Shown here one piece after another: positions 13,301 to 28,300 of a stretch of 64,000 nucleotides of DNA (within the stretch, counting starts at the first letter, position 1; each line of letters opens with the position of its first letter). The position numbers were made by a program, and so were the translations under genes. Where the stretch lies: positions 186,001-250,000 of the forward strand of contig JAQPZY010000689.1 of assembly GCA_029931535.1 (NCBI GenBank), in the 5' to 3' direction. The notes beneath the pieces are model-generated. The model saw only the letters and a list, made by a program, of their open reading frames with translations, had not been told where the DNA came from and searched no databases. This DNA comes from Margaritifera margaritifera. Taxonomy: Eukaryota > Mollusca > Bivalvia > Unionida > Margaritiferidae.

Positions 13301-16300
13301 GATGCCATCCCCGCTGGACATCGAGAAAACCGCAGTGGGGGTGGGGGTGGGTAACGGGGCTGTTTAATGGCGGAATACTCGTTTTATAATTACATCGGGA
13401 ATAATTGTCAATAAAGAGCTTTTTCTAATGTAGTTGTGTGCTTTTCTGTATAAATTACCTTTATTTTCAAGATAACGAACCTCTGAAAGATCGTTAACAA
13501 CATTAGTCCAAGCGGTTTGAACAACACGTGCACGCGATACATTGTGTATTACGTCACCGCTTTTTGTTGTTCTTGATTCACAACTAAACAAGATTCCTTT
13601 TTTCAAAAACTATTGACATTTATTTCGTGAAACAACCGTCAACATCGAACCTCGATTTATTTACTGTTCCATTAGTAAAATATGGATGCCGTGATTTCAT
13701 ATCAAGTAACAGTGAAACTTCGTCTCATCCTTGAGGAAATCCCTGAGTAGCATGTTAGAAAGTTCAATACAAACTCTGGAACTCGCTTCTCTGTAATGAA
13801 CCTCATCTGTAAAACAAAGCTTTTATTCTCCAAGTACTCATTTGGCTTGGTTGCCTAATATCTTTGATTACATTTGTGAATGAGTAGGTTAATTTAAGGT
13901 AGTTTAATTATATTACTTACATAATAATATTTATAACAGTGTTCGATTGATCAATTGAAATGAGTTGACCTGACACACGGCCGTGACCGCTAGCTCTTAT
14001 GCACGCCTTTTTAACTTTTCTGTTATTCCACCCCCTTTGTTTGATTTGATACAAAAGACGTAATTAACGTGATATTACAAAGCAGGTCTGCTATTAATTG
14101 TGTGTAACAACACAACATATACTTCCGCAAGTCGGAGATAAAAACAAAAAAAGGTCGGCACATAATTAGCTTCTCACGGAAAGGCTCGCGGCGATAGTTG
14201 GGTCGGTTGAATTTTAATTTTCACGTTTGAATACAAGAGGGCTTATTGCATTTATGATGATTAGACTGAAACCGAATTAAAAGATAGAACTAAAACACAT
14301 ATTTAACTTGACAAAACTTATTTAATTGGTATTTATTTTTAAAGTGTTGCCACCAGTAGGCTTTAGTGACGTTTTCATTGATCGAGATTTCGTCGAATAT
14401 TGTTATTTATAGTGTACTGAGAATGTTGTTTGGAAAGAAAATTGAACAAAATATTTGACTTCTTATTAAAAGTTGAAAATTTCATGATGATGATTCAAAT
14501 TTCTCTGTACTAACCACTGGTTTTGACGATAAAACGAGCGATATATTAAGGTTTCATTTACTAAATTTTGATCGCGATTTTTTTTACCTTCAACAAATAG
14601 GGTCAATTTTTTTTAATTCTTTTTTTTTTTTTAAATTTTCTAGTCTAAAAAAAACGGGATCCACGTCTGGTCCGTGTTATAAGCGGGTTCGCGAGTTATC
14701 GAGGGAGCGGTGTACTTAGTGTTCCTGCATTTTAGAGTTATGCTTCAGTTTACTCAATGATGAAACAATATATTGAGTTGTACTACATTCATAACTAGTC
14801 ATAGAGTTATGACTATTATCTACTTGGTTAGGTTGTTTATTTAGTCATGTGTTTTCCTTGTATCAGCAGAGCTAATGTTACATTTAGTAAAGCTTATGTT
14901 CTTCTATATTCTATGACTTTGGTAAAATTGTAAATTTTACTTTTGTGTGTTTGTAATTCAGGGTTCACACTGGACTCATAATTTCCGGTGAAGTTAAATA
15001 GGGTGAAGTGATGGGAAAGTTCAGGGATGTGAGTTAGTGCTTAAATTTTGTAACAGCAAAACAACTTCATCAGCACTGGTATTTACCTAACTTGGCAAGG
15101 CAAATAAAATTAAAATATACAAAATACTCACCTTACTTTATGAAAATATAAACAACTTTATATCCTAAATCTGAAATGCTGGTACATAACTTCGTTCTTA
15201 GTATTAAATGACATCATCAAAATAACTAACTGTTCTCAAAAATAGGTGACTGACAGTCTTCAGTGGCAAATTATCTCATTCCATTATGTTTTCAGGTGAA
15301 ATATTGGATAAATTTATTAATATCTTCATATTTGTTAGTCCCAAAACTTCTTTAACAATACAGCATTTGGTATTTGGGTTGAAAAAGTTTATGATTTTAC
15401 TCACTTCCTATAGTTTCACATTGGTATGGATGGGAGTAAAATCATAAATAAGTGTATACTTAAAGGCACCAGAAGATTATAAATTAGCACAAAAGTTGAT
15501 GTTAAAGCATATTGTTTTATGCATGTAAGCATGCCCTTCGTAAGCCAGTTGACAGTCACAAGATCATAGGCAGTCTTTATGTAAATATACTACAGTATAT
15601 ACTCATGTATAAGACGATACCAACTGCAAACTGTATAGACCCAGATCTGCCGTCACATAATGAGCTGGCAGATCAGGGTCTATATTGTTTGTTCTACTGA
15701 TTAGTCCTTACAAACTGCATAGTTCCAGATCTACCAGCACATTATGCGACAGTAGATCTGGGTCTATACAGTTTGCAGTTAGTATCGGTTAATACGCGAG
15801 AATATATGGTACATTGGAAGCAAGGTGTGAGAAAAAAGCAGAAAAATTGCTGTTCCAGAAAATTTTTAATAATTTTGCATTCGCAGGAGATTTCAATGAG
15901 TGATGTGAGTGATGGGAGACACCCTTCATCTTGGTAGGAAAACCCTCCCAACTGGGAGGTTCACATGTATGTACATAAGATTCTTTATTTTGAACAGAAT
16001 ACCAATGGTGAAATGGAAAGGGGATGGCAGGTATCTATTCGTGGCAAGGCAAAGTCAACTTTGCTTTCCAGGTGTGTTGAAGTAAAATTTCATGGACAGG
16101 GGTGACTATTTCACCCAATTAGCCAGGAAACGTGATCCCTGCATAATTCAAGTTAGCTTCACTAACATAGCAAGTTTAAGTTATTAATAAATTGCATCAA
16201 TAAATAAAATGTGCTCCAATTGTGCATTGCAGTTGTAAAGCCAGTACATTTATGATGCTGTATTTTGTTGAATTCCCCTATATGTAGGAAATCCCCAGTG

Positions 16301-19300
16301 TCGAATGTGGAGGGGGGAATCACCACCACCAACACCACCACCAATTTTCTGTTCCAGAGTAGACCTTTCTTAAGTTTGGTATATCTTCAGCAAAGTCAAT
16401 ATTTGTAAATGGTTTTCAAACACTACAGATAATAAAAAAAAATTCTGCACAACGTATATTGGCTTTATTCAGTTTTTATTTAATTGTGTTCATTTCAGAG
16501 ATATGGCTGAATTTGAAACCAACTTTGGTTTTGCCTGTCCCAAATTTTTGTCTCCAGTTCCACCAAACTACGATACTACTTTGAACATTGCAGATTTTCA
16601 CAAGGTAAGTTGATTTACAAACAAATTGTGACATTGACTTGTAAGCTGTACAAGTCATAGACCAGAAAAGCTTATGGAATGGTCTGTTGTCCATCATCCA
16701 TCCATCCATCCATTAGCAAAAGTTTGTTATCGCTACTCCTCCTAAACTACTTAAAGGATTGCCTTGAAACTTGCGCACACATTCATCCCATAGTCTACTT
16801 GGTCCTAAATGAAAATGGTGCTGCTCGGACATCAAGTATGGCCACCACGGTGGTAATTTTGAAAAACTTGTTAGTTTCGCTACTCTTTCTGAATGGATGG
16901 TCATATGAACATGTGGTTTTCACTAAAAGACTTCTTGCGATGTCTAGTTGGTCCTATATGAAAATGGTGCTGATCTGACACCCAGTATGGAAACCACAAC
17001 AGCCATCGTGAAATTCTTGTTATCGCTACTCCTCCTGAATGGATGGTCATATCAGTTTTCACTAAAAGACTTCTTATGATGTCTAGCTGGTCCTAAATAA
17101 AAATGGTGCTGATCTGACATCCAATATGGCCACATGGCAGCCATCTTAAAAATCTTGTTATCACAACTCTACTTGAACAGAAAGTCATATTGACCTAGGG
17201 TTTTCACCAGAAGACTTCTTATGATGCCCAGTTGGTCTTAAATGAAAATGGTGCCGATCTGACGTCCAATATGGCCACCACAACAGCCATATTGAAAATT
17301 TTGTTATTGTTACTGCTCTTGAATGGGAAATCATATCTTCAAAATATTGTTATCTCTACTCCTCTCCAAATGGATAGCTATATCAACATGGGGTTTTCAC
17401 CAATAGACTTTTTATGATACCTAGTTGGTCCAAAATGAAAATCATGCCAGTTGTACATCCAATATGACTGCCACGACGACTGTCTTAAAAATCTTGTCGT
17501 CACTACTCCCCCAGAATGGATGATCATTATGACAGGTTTTTCACCAAGTCCTAAATGAAAATGGTGCCAGTCGTACATCCAGTATGGCTCCCACGATGAC
17601 TGTCTTAAAAATGTTGTCACTACTGCCCCAGAATGGATGATCATTATGACATGAGGTTTTCACCAAAAGACTTCTAATGATGTCTACTTTATTCTAAATG
17701 AAAATGATGCCAAGTTGAAGCTGACATCCAATATGTGTACTACAGCAGATAATTTGAAAATCTTGTTATCGGTGAAGAATATCAGTTAAACAGTTAAAAG
17801 GAAGAAATGGTCTTATTTTGAATTCCTTCAAATTCTTTTTACCCAGTAGAGCATCAGTCCCTTCGAGTGACTCTTGTTTGCCATTTCTAATGGTTCATTT
17901 CAGTACTTAAAGAACTGGCTTCTTTTGCCAAAAAGTGTCGGTGAGCAGTTTTGATCTAAAAGCATACATTTATCAAGTTAGAAAGAGAGAATTGTATGAA
18001 AAGCAAGACATTGCATCACAGGCTTGTCAAAATTAATTTTTATTATCAGACTGGCAAAATAAATTGGATTTTGATTCATGCTTTTAAAAACTGATTTGCA
18101 TACATGCACATGCACTGTGAGAAGTTCCAAACTAGCATGCAGTAGAAAAGTTCCAAAGGTAACATTTCATCTTCTGGGGCATAGTCTTTAATGTTTACAG
18201 TTTCGAGTTTCATTTCATATGCATATTTTTATTCATAATTAAAGGCTAATAATAATTATCATGAACTCGACAAAGTTTTGTTCTGCAAACTGTAAGAAAA
18301 TTTCTCAAAAAGATGATTTGCCATTATATTTGAAACACCCTCACTGCCTGATATATCCAACCTGATTTGGCTGAGCCATTACCGTATATACTATTCCAGT
18401 CCAAATGCAAACAACATAGACCCTGATCTACTGTTGCATTATGCGATGGCAGATCTGGGTTTATGCAGTTTGCATTTGGTATAGGCTTATACGCGAGTAT
18501 AAACGGTATGTATGCATTTCCTATTACAGGAACCATTCCAACTGCAGCTGAAAGCGTTCCTTGAGGAGGTGTCTCAGCAGATTCACATACCTACTATTAG
18601 AAGGTAAGAACATACCATTCATGTTTATCCCTGTAAATACCATTTGGTGAAATAGAAACACGTTAATTTAGGTTCACTTTCCACTGGCTTCAGCAGTTGT
18701 TCATATGCCTTTCTCCCACCATCATATGTTCATCACCACATATACCATTATGTGGGATGGAGACATTTTGCTTTTGGCTCGTATACCACTGGCTCCAGTA
18801 TATTTCACATGCATATACACCTAATTCATGAGGATGCATGCTGTTATTAAGTTATCAAGACTCTGAATCTTTGATACTTTGAGTCCTAAAAGTTGTATTT
18901 AATAACTGCTTTTACCAATGCACAGTGGCATCTTCTTGAAGGCCTTATCATAATTAATGTAATTTTTTATATAAAAAAAAAATAACTTGTTTGGTGAGAG
19001 TAAGAAAACATCGAGTAAAAATAATAACTATTATTTATGGGTAGTGATCAAGTATGAATAAATAAGGACCTGACATTGAGAAGAACTAAAAAAATCTACA
19101 TGAAAGTCAGTATTAAAGTCACATACATCCAATGTAATTATGCTAAAAGCATCATATTTCTTTGCAAGTATAATATGTTCTCTGAATTTCCCCCTTATAA
19201 AGGCGTATATTGCACTAGATATGACACGGACATTGGTATTCCAACATCAGAACTTTATTAAGTTGGCCTCTTGCGGCGACTTAAAAATAACACATGAACC

Positions 19301-22300
19301 CTTCATCAAAGCAAGCTGGTTACAATGTTACAAAAAAAAAATACACCCTTCATTAAAAAAAATCATCACCAAACTTGAATAAAAGCAATGAAATCTGATT
19401 GATTGTTGCATTTTCCAAAGTGATCGGTGATTAAAACAAGTTTATTGTGCTGTGAAAAAGTTTCCTTTTTAACTTTATTTATGTTTACGATGGCTACCAA
19501 TGGCAGCATAAAATGCAGATTACATTTACAGTCTCTGGAAACTAAATATCTGGCTGTTAAGGAAGTTGAATGTGGGGCATCTCGCAAAGATGTCTGTGAA
19601 AAATATTTCATTGTATGAAGCATTTTCTTTTAATACCTCATTAGCATGTGTCAATGTATACAATATTATGCCTTCATTAATCATATCAGCCGCATATCTC
19701 TTGTTCAATTTTACGTACTTTTCACGATGACTTCCGTAACTAAATACATATACTGTTTAAACCAACTTGTTGACAGGTTTTCATTTCACTGTGAATAGCC
19801 CCATCCCCTTGATAGCCTTGGTAAGATGGGAACATGTATTGCCTCAGGCTGACCAAAATCTAGGCCAATTTAAGTACATGTACTTGTAGCATGTAAATAA
19901 CTACTGTGCAACCATGTGCTACTGGCGACAATGAATATCATAGTGAATTGTGTAGACGTGTTAGATCAAATGAGGACAACCATTTTTTATACATGTGTTT
20001 CCTATCAGGATGTGACGGATGCATATATTTTCTAACATGAGACCACTACACAAATTCATGGATTTTTCATAGACATGCACTTAACGCAGTGTGGATTTTA
20101 TTACCCAAAGGTAACCAAAATGTAATTTGTCAATATACAAGTGTATTTCACACTGGTTTTGTCTTCATGTACTCAAAATTTCCATTGTTTGTTTTCTCAA
20201 AGTGTAAATCCTACTCACTGACGACAGGTCACCCCTTACAGACGAATTAAACTTGTATGCAGGTCCAAGAGAAATGTGCTTTTTTTTTTCAGACACTCCC
20301 CCAACAGTTATCTCGACATCCGCTAATGTCGAAAATATTTCCTCGGACCCGAGGATGTTGACATAAACGGGTAGGACTGTATATATGACTGAAAATTTTT
20401 AGAGAAGACGGATCTTTTTAAACATGTTGGATCAGGAAAAAGACAAACCAATAGTGCTTTACAAATTTAGAAAGATTAACACGAGAGAGTAATACAACAC
20501 TCAGGTTGAGCACATGGTAATGATCATTGCAGAATTTGTGGAGTTGACTTTACAATCACTCAGGGAAAGTTGGACACGTGGACTAGTTAAAGTGGGTGTT
20601 GTGTATATATAATTTGCCAATATGTTTTGTGGTTTTTATTCTGATCCTAATTCACATGGATTTTGCTCATTTGTGACAAGAACTTTAACCAGCTGCAGAT
20701 TCAGGTTAGTACCAAAACTAAACGTACATTTTTCATACAGTTTATTGTAATTATGGCATTTAATATATAGATTACGCTTTTTATGCTCAGATTATGGTTT
20801 TTTGCCACTTAGGTTACGCTTATACCTCTGTAGGGGTTGGCAGGTATGCTTATGCATACCAGCTTTATAAATTTATCTGCTCTTTTTAGCAAATGTTGTG
20901 TTTTATATGCAGGGAAAATATTAGCTTCAAAATGGAACGTCTTACCACAACTAAGATCGCTAATATTGCCAAGTCAAACACTTATGACATGGCCACCATA
21001 TTCTGCACCAGCTTGGAAACCATGTCTATATAAACCTTATACAATTGTGGGGTTAAGATGTTTACAGCCACAATGTTCTCATCAGTGCTTGGAACATCCA
21101 GAGTGAACATATCTGAATGTATGTGGTACCAGCAGGATGAAAAAGATACTGGTAATAGGCGGAGAAGAATGTCTTAGAATTTCCTGACTCCTAAATTTTG
21201 ACTGAAAGATGTCCACAACGTCTACAGAGGCCTTTACCATATAGGTCTGGCTCTACATTTTCTGCAGGCATGGCACATGTCATGATTATCCTTGTTGACT
21301 TTAAATTTCTTGCAATTGATACATTTTGTCACCATTAACTCAAAGCCATGCTTTACTGGGGGTTGTCTCCAAATCAGTGGGCAAAGTGGAAATTGCTCAC
21401 ATTCATTATGAAGGCAACTTCTCAGCCTAAAAGGTGATTATAGTCACTTTTTCATCCACAAGTTTGAGCCCTGAGTGTCCTTCATAGTGAGCCAAATTTG
21501 GATGAAGTATTGACAAATATTTACAGCCATGCATGTATTCCATTCAGTAAATCCTAATTCAGATCATAATGAAATAGTTTCCATTATCATAAGCAAGTCA
21601 GTGTCTTTATTTTCACAGCAAAGTAATTGTCACAGTTTGTACATTAGAAATTGTATGTGATGATTCTGTATATATGAGCATTACTAAATAGATGTCAAAG
21701 CTTTTTGTAAGTAAAAAATCAGGGAAACAATTTTGACTTCAAAACTAGCTTGATTACTTCTCAGCTATGTTCCATTTAACTGGTGATTTTTTTTAGTGTA
21801 AATATGTAAAGCTTGTTTGAATTTGTTGTGACATCAGTTCACATCTGCGTTCTCAGGCTTCTCCTTTTAAATATTGTATATGCCCTTAAAATCAGTTAAT
21901 CTCTCTACTGAGAGACCCCATTCTTCCAAGACTAACTCTTCAGGCATTGACCACCATTTATTAATCAATGTATTTATTTTGATTTAGTTTTTTGGACATG
22001 TACTGCTTAGTACAAGTTGGTATCTTTCTTTTGTTTTATTTTAATGAGGTTTATATATGTTAACATATACAGTAGATACAACTAAGCCTGTGTATGCCAG
22101 ATGTTACTCTATAAAGTTTTATAACAGACTCAGAGATGTGACACCTTTGTGATTGCCATCAGAAGTGTCAAATCCTTGAAAGCAATAACTATTGCTGTGA
22201 AAGACCCAATTCTGCCTAATGAAGGCCACAGGAAGTGTACATGCATTTACTGACAAAGGGTATTGGTCAGAAGGGTGCAGATTTAATTCCCACCATTGGA

Positions 22301-25300
22301 TTAGCCCTGATTGGCTAATATGGTGTGTCCCAGGGCAAGTCACTTTATTCTGTTTGCCTCAGGATGATATAACCTTCAAGTGTTGCTCTGCCATGAGCCA
22401 CCAAAAGCAATCATCTTTCTTTGGCAGAAATGCAGACATTGATTCGCTTGTAGACATAACAACACTTGGACAGCATGTTCATATATGGCAACTTAATTTT
22501 GCAGCATGTATGATTCTTCTTGGGATTTAAACTGATGGATATAACTATTGTGAATATTTAAATTTGACAAATAGATCTTTGAAACTTAAGAAATATGGGA
22601 TGTATTTTAAGAAATTTTCATTTACTATATTATTACTGTTTTCTCTGACAAAGGCTTCAGGTAAATGGGAACATTTGAAGTAATGACATGAAGAAAGGCA
22701 GAAATATATCTCTCTCTCTCTTTCTCAATAGCAACCAAACTGCTGTCTGTACCCAAAGTGTTTGAACACACTGTGTTTTTTGACAAACTAAATTTTCTCT
22801 CTGAACAATTTTTTTATGCACCCAAAGTTTTCTTACAGTTATGGTCAGTAATTTTATTCTTGATTCTAATTTTTTGACAAACTAAATAAGACCAGTTTCA
22901 GTTTGCATTGTGAAACAAAAAGGTAATTTGATTTAATACAGTACCTGGAATTTGAAAAATGAAAACCGTGAGGACATACACTTTCTATAAAAGACTGTCA
23001 TGAGTTGCTGTTTTATGATGATCAACCATAGTTGTACAGTGTTGCACATTGAGTGGGGGCTCATGGGTTTCCTGCAATATTTTGTCCTATGTCCCCCAAA
23101 TTTTGACCCTGTGCACCCCCCCCCCCAGCCCCCGGCCCCCGAGCGCGCTGTATCGTCAGAAAAAAAATTGAAATAGACACCTACATGTTTTCATTAGTGG
23201 GTGTCCATCCATGTCTCTGTTGGCACTAGCAATGGCCAAAGTCACGAAAGGTGATAAAAACTGTAAGATGGCAATGAATATATATTTTAAAACAATGTAT
23301 CTGGTGATGAAAACATTCAAGGTTTGTGATAGTCAACCGAGTTACTATATAAAGTGTTTGATGTCCGTTAGTGTAATGCATTTTCAAGGTTAAAGTCACC
23401 TCTGTGGCGAGGAAGATTTAATTTATTTTGAGGTTTAAATAATGACAAAAGAGACTAAATTTATGCAAATACACAATCTGTCATTTAATTAATGATTTGT
23501 AAGTCTGGAAAGAAAAGTAATTCAGAAAACATAGGTATTTATTGTAATAAATGCTGGTAGATACTGAGTGAACACTAAAGTTAAATGAGAGCAAGATTCA
23601 AAATGGAAAATTCCATAGTGCAGCTCATTTCAGGTTAGCCAGATATTAAAACATATTCATGTTTTAATGAGTTACTTGAGCACATGATAAAACTTGTTAT
23701 GTAAGTGTTAAAGGAAAATATGATAGTACAATGATAGTTGAAAATTACGATCTCAAATTTTATATGATACCAGGTACATCATTATTTTTTTCAAGATAAC
23801 ATCTATTAATGGATATGACAAAAGAGAAATTTGTTTTTCATTTTGCAGAAAAATTGGGCACAGAGCAAGCATTTGAGTCTACAGTGCATCACTCTCTGGC
23901 AAATGCCCTTACAACTTCTTGCAGTCTTGATCTAGTGCAATGAAAGTCCATTCTCTGCTGTTCGTCACTGAAGCCGCATCACTCTTGGGCTGTATGCTTC
24001 TTGCCCTTTGGCTTGTCACTGCTGTTCATTGACTGTATAGAGGGTGTGAGGATGCAGGTGGTGCAAGAGCTCTCCCTCCAGCTCTTCTTACCCCCTCCAG
24101 TGACTTATCACTCGTGTGAAACTCTGCCACAATGGAGAGGGATAGAGGCTGAATAGTTTTGAACAGTCACAGTCTTGACCACAACCCAATTTCAGACAGC
24201 AACAGACTCCTCAGTCTCGGATAAAAAGGAAACCAAGTTTCTCCTTCCCAAAGCCTCCTAACAATTGCCAATTACTTTCACCCCAACTGCTCCCAGAGAA
24301 TCTTAATGTAGGCATCAGACTTCTGCAAGTTTGGCAATCTTAGATCATCATTTTTCAGCAAAACAACTGGGTGATGCAAGTTTTGTACGAGCTTTGGATT
24401 TTGTTTCTCCAACCCCCTTCCCTGTCATATTTCCCTTCCATGACCGAGATTCCGGCCAATCCTGGGATGGTGGAAATTTTACTCAAGGAGATCAATATTT
24501 TGCTTTCCAGGAGGGCAGTAGAGTGAGTTTGCAAAGCAAACTCTCCAAGGTTTTATTCAAGGCTTTTTTCTGGTGCCAAAAACCAACAGGAAAGATAGAT
24601 CTCAGCTGGCTCAAGAAATAGATAACTGCACCAGAGTTCAAGATGGAAACATCACAGTCGGTAAGGTTTTCCATAAAAATGGATGAGTTTGCAATCAGTT
24701 TTGATCTGAGTGATGCATACTTCAATATCCCTATCCACCCAAATTCCTGCAAGTTCCTTCAATTTGCCTTCCATGGAGCAGTTTATCAATTTTGTGCTCT
24801 ACCATTTGACCTCAGTATGGACCCACGGGTATTTACAAATAAGAACCACGCCATCACATTATTCAGGTCTTCCTCATTGACAGCAACTGCAGTGTACTTG
24901 GACAACGTCCTTTAATAACACAATGCAAGCTCAGCTTTATTAATGGAGATGAAAGCCCTATCTTACTTTACACCAAACCTTGACTTTCTCGTGAACTGGA
25001 AGAAGTCAGATCTTATCCCTTCCCAAAACTTTGACCGTTTGGGTATGGTATTCTTTTTACCCATTTCAACCTCATTTATCTCCCTCATATGTGAATTGTA
25101 CAGATCATTGAGTGACCAGCAATAGATCTCTTTGTGACAAGGTGGAACCACAAACTGCCCACCTATGTCTCTCCAGTCCTGGATCAAGAAGCTATTCAAA
25201 AGATAAGGGGCCAGACCTGCAAAGTGGTTCTGATAGCCCCCATACCCCCCACCCCCACCCTGCCATCTGCTGGGACAAATCGTTGGTGAATGATCTAAAC

Positions 25301-28300
25301 GTCATCAAGAAAAATCAGACAAGGCCCAACATGATGAAACAACCCTGGTCTTGGTATTTCATCCCTGCCCAAACAGGCCTCTACTTCATGCCTTACTCTT
25401 GTCAGGAGAGCCATGTGTAGGAAGAAATTTGAGCCTTAAATCGTGGAGAGAATCTTATGATTTCAAAGACCTTCCACTTTAAAGGCAACATCGTTCCTTT
25501 TAATGCCTCAATCTTTCAATTAGTTAACATTTTTGGCTGACTTTTTGAAGAGAAAAGGTTAGCTCTTCTATAAGGGTTACCACTTCATGATTTCCAACAC
25601 ATTCAGACATCATGATAGAGTGGATATCGGCCACAACAAGGATGTATCAGACTTGCTGGTCAACTTTGACCTTAATCGACCCAGATCACTCACTTTGTTT
25701 CCCAAGTGGAATTATTCATGGGTTTTGACATGGCTGAATTCGGATAACGACCCAAAGGCGCTCGCCTTTACAGATCACTCACACATCTCAACTCTGTCTG
25801 CGTGAGTTCGAGTCTTGACTCGACTAATGTGGGTACTTGAGAAAGCTTGCCAGTAGCTTCCTATGGGTCGGTGGTTCTTCCCGGGCCCTTTCCTCCACTA
25901 GATATACTGGCCGCCATGTATAGTCTATCATCTGCTGAAAAATGTAATTAAACCCCACAAAACCAAACCAAAGCTTTAGCCAAAACCTCACTGAAGCCAC
26001 TATCTTATACAACATGTTTTCTGATAGCTTTCACTTTGGCATCCAGCATGAGCCAGTTGCATGCCCTTTCTGTGGACCTGAATTATCTCCAGTCCAGATT
26101 GGATGGTTCCTTGGCCCTATTGATGCATCCAGGTTTCATAACTAAGAACTGGTTGCCATATGCGGTAACCCAAAAGTGGTCATCTGTTCTCTCTCATTTG
26201 ATACATTGAGAGAGGCAGCAATGCAAGACCTGGTTTGTGTTCTTAGGCAGTACTTGAAGTGCACAGAGAAAAGTTGCGGGCCTGATAACACCTCTTTCTT
26301 CCTGTGAAGGCCGGAAAAGAGGATATAATCTCTCAAGCCTTAGCATCTTGGTTGAAGTGGGTGATACACTCCACATACTCTGAGGTCTCACAAGACTGTA
26401 TATGTCTCATGATAATTTCAGCTCATGAGATTCAAGCAGTCTCTGCGAGCCCCACATTTAAACGCAACATTTTTGTCTGAGACATTATAGAGGCTGTTGG
26501 CTGGCATGCACAGTCATCCTTCTCAGGTTTGTATATCTGAGATCTGCAGAGATGAGAATTGAATCTGGTGGGTTCAGTGGCTGTGGCCCAGACAACCATT
26601 TGAGCCAGGTAATGTCAGCACAAACTCCTCATGGGCGTGGAGCTAGCACTTTTGCTGGATTCACCAGGACTTTTATTGGTAAGAAAACTTAAATATTGTT
26701 CTCATTACCCATGCAATGACATCACATGTTACATGACCATTGGTTGTGCTGCCTTCTCATTAGGGTAGCAGTTTATCCTTCATATGGGGACTCCAGTCTT
26801 ATTTTCCTTGTAGGATACCCAAGGTAGAGGTTGGATGCTTAGCATATCCTCCCCGTTACCTAATTTCCTTATGTTAATGTGATAAAAAAATTTATTAGAT
26901 GGAGAAAGTACATTGTTTAGTAAATTATGTCTCTCCAAGAATACTTACCTAATCACATTACTGTTGAGCTTCCCATACCTCCCCACAAAACAAGTATCCT
27001 TGTTGATGTTTCATGCATGTTCAAACTGGTAAACATCCAGTATATGGGTAGCCAGCTTGCGGTAGAAAGGGTAGGTAATTTGAAATAGTTTTTTCCCTTT
27101 GTAATATATACCGGTAGATGGGAAAGACCAAATTTTTCGTCTTGACGGGAGGGCTGGATTCGAGAAGTAGCAAAGTTTATTTCCTAATGGTAATGTGATT
27201 GAGTACATATTCCCAGAGAAACTTACTTTACTCGGAAGTTTCTATCTTGGTTTCAATGCATGAATGAACATTCCCTATGGTCCTAAAATGTAGCACATTT
27301 ATGGCTGGGACCTATTTGGCACACCAAGACACTCTTGTCAGCGATCTGTAATTGGTCCCATTTTAGGCTGTGCTAATGAACATAATTACTATCTTAGCTC
27401 CTACTCACCGTATGTACTCACATATAAGCTCATATCAACTGCAAACTGCATAGACCTAGATCTGCCATTGCATAATGCATCGGTAGATCTGGGTTTATGC
27501 AGTTTGTAAGGACTAATCAGTAGAACCAACAACATAGACCCTGATCTGCCGGCGCATTATGCGACTGCAGATCAGGGTCTGTGTTGTTTGCATTTGGACT
27601 AGGCTTATATGCGAGTATAGACAGTAATCATTTACTGCCTTGCAGGAGTTGCTCATGAGTCAGGGTCACTTGATAAACAGATTAATTTGTGTAGGTTACT
27701 ACTAACCCTTAATTGTTTTATTCTAAAAGACAGGCATTAAAATACCCACAGGAGTAGCAAGACTTGTGCAAAGTTGTCTTTAGGGTGACATCTAAGTTAT
27801 TCCAAACAGGATGACTTTTTTTCTTTATTACAACCAGTAGTGTGAAGAGTTCTAAAATTATGCACATAAGCTATTGAGTGACAAGCTTCAAAGCGAGTAA
27901 ATAAATAAATAGGTAAATAAATAATTTGAATATTTTGTAAAGCTCTTGTGAAAAAGATGCCTTTAAAAATTCTTCACAAGACAGGTAGATATTGCTTTGA
28001 TTATTGCAGTTTTTCACTAGTACTAGGAACATACTTTTAAAAAATTGTCATTCTTTTAACAATACATTATAAAATAAATGTGCAGCAGTACAATATTTAA
28101 TTTCAGAACACAAGTAGACCATTATGTTGTACTACTGTATATACTCACATATAAGCTGATACCAACTGCAAACTGCATAGACCCAGATCTGCCGTCGCAT
28201 AATGCACTGGTAGATCTGGGTCTATGCAGTTTGTAAGGATTAATTAGTAGAACAAACAGCATAGACCCTGATCTGCAGTCGCATTATGCAACGACAGATC

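Larger units (their letters stand above)
23870..27250 (+). mobile_element. DIRS-like retroelement, 5'-truncated (copy b)
   Basis: Carries a gag-like end, a reverse transcriptase, RNase H end, tyrosine recombinase (split by a SINE) and the same right inverted end as copy a. The left inverted end was not found upstream, so the copy is 5'-truncated. All frames are broken. Confidence 0.8.
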
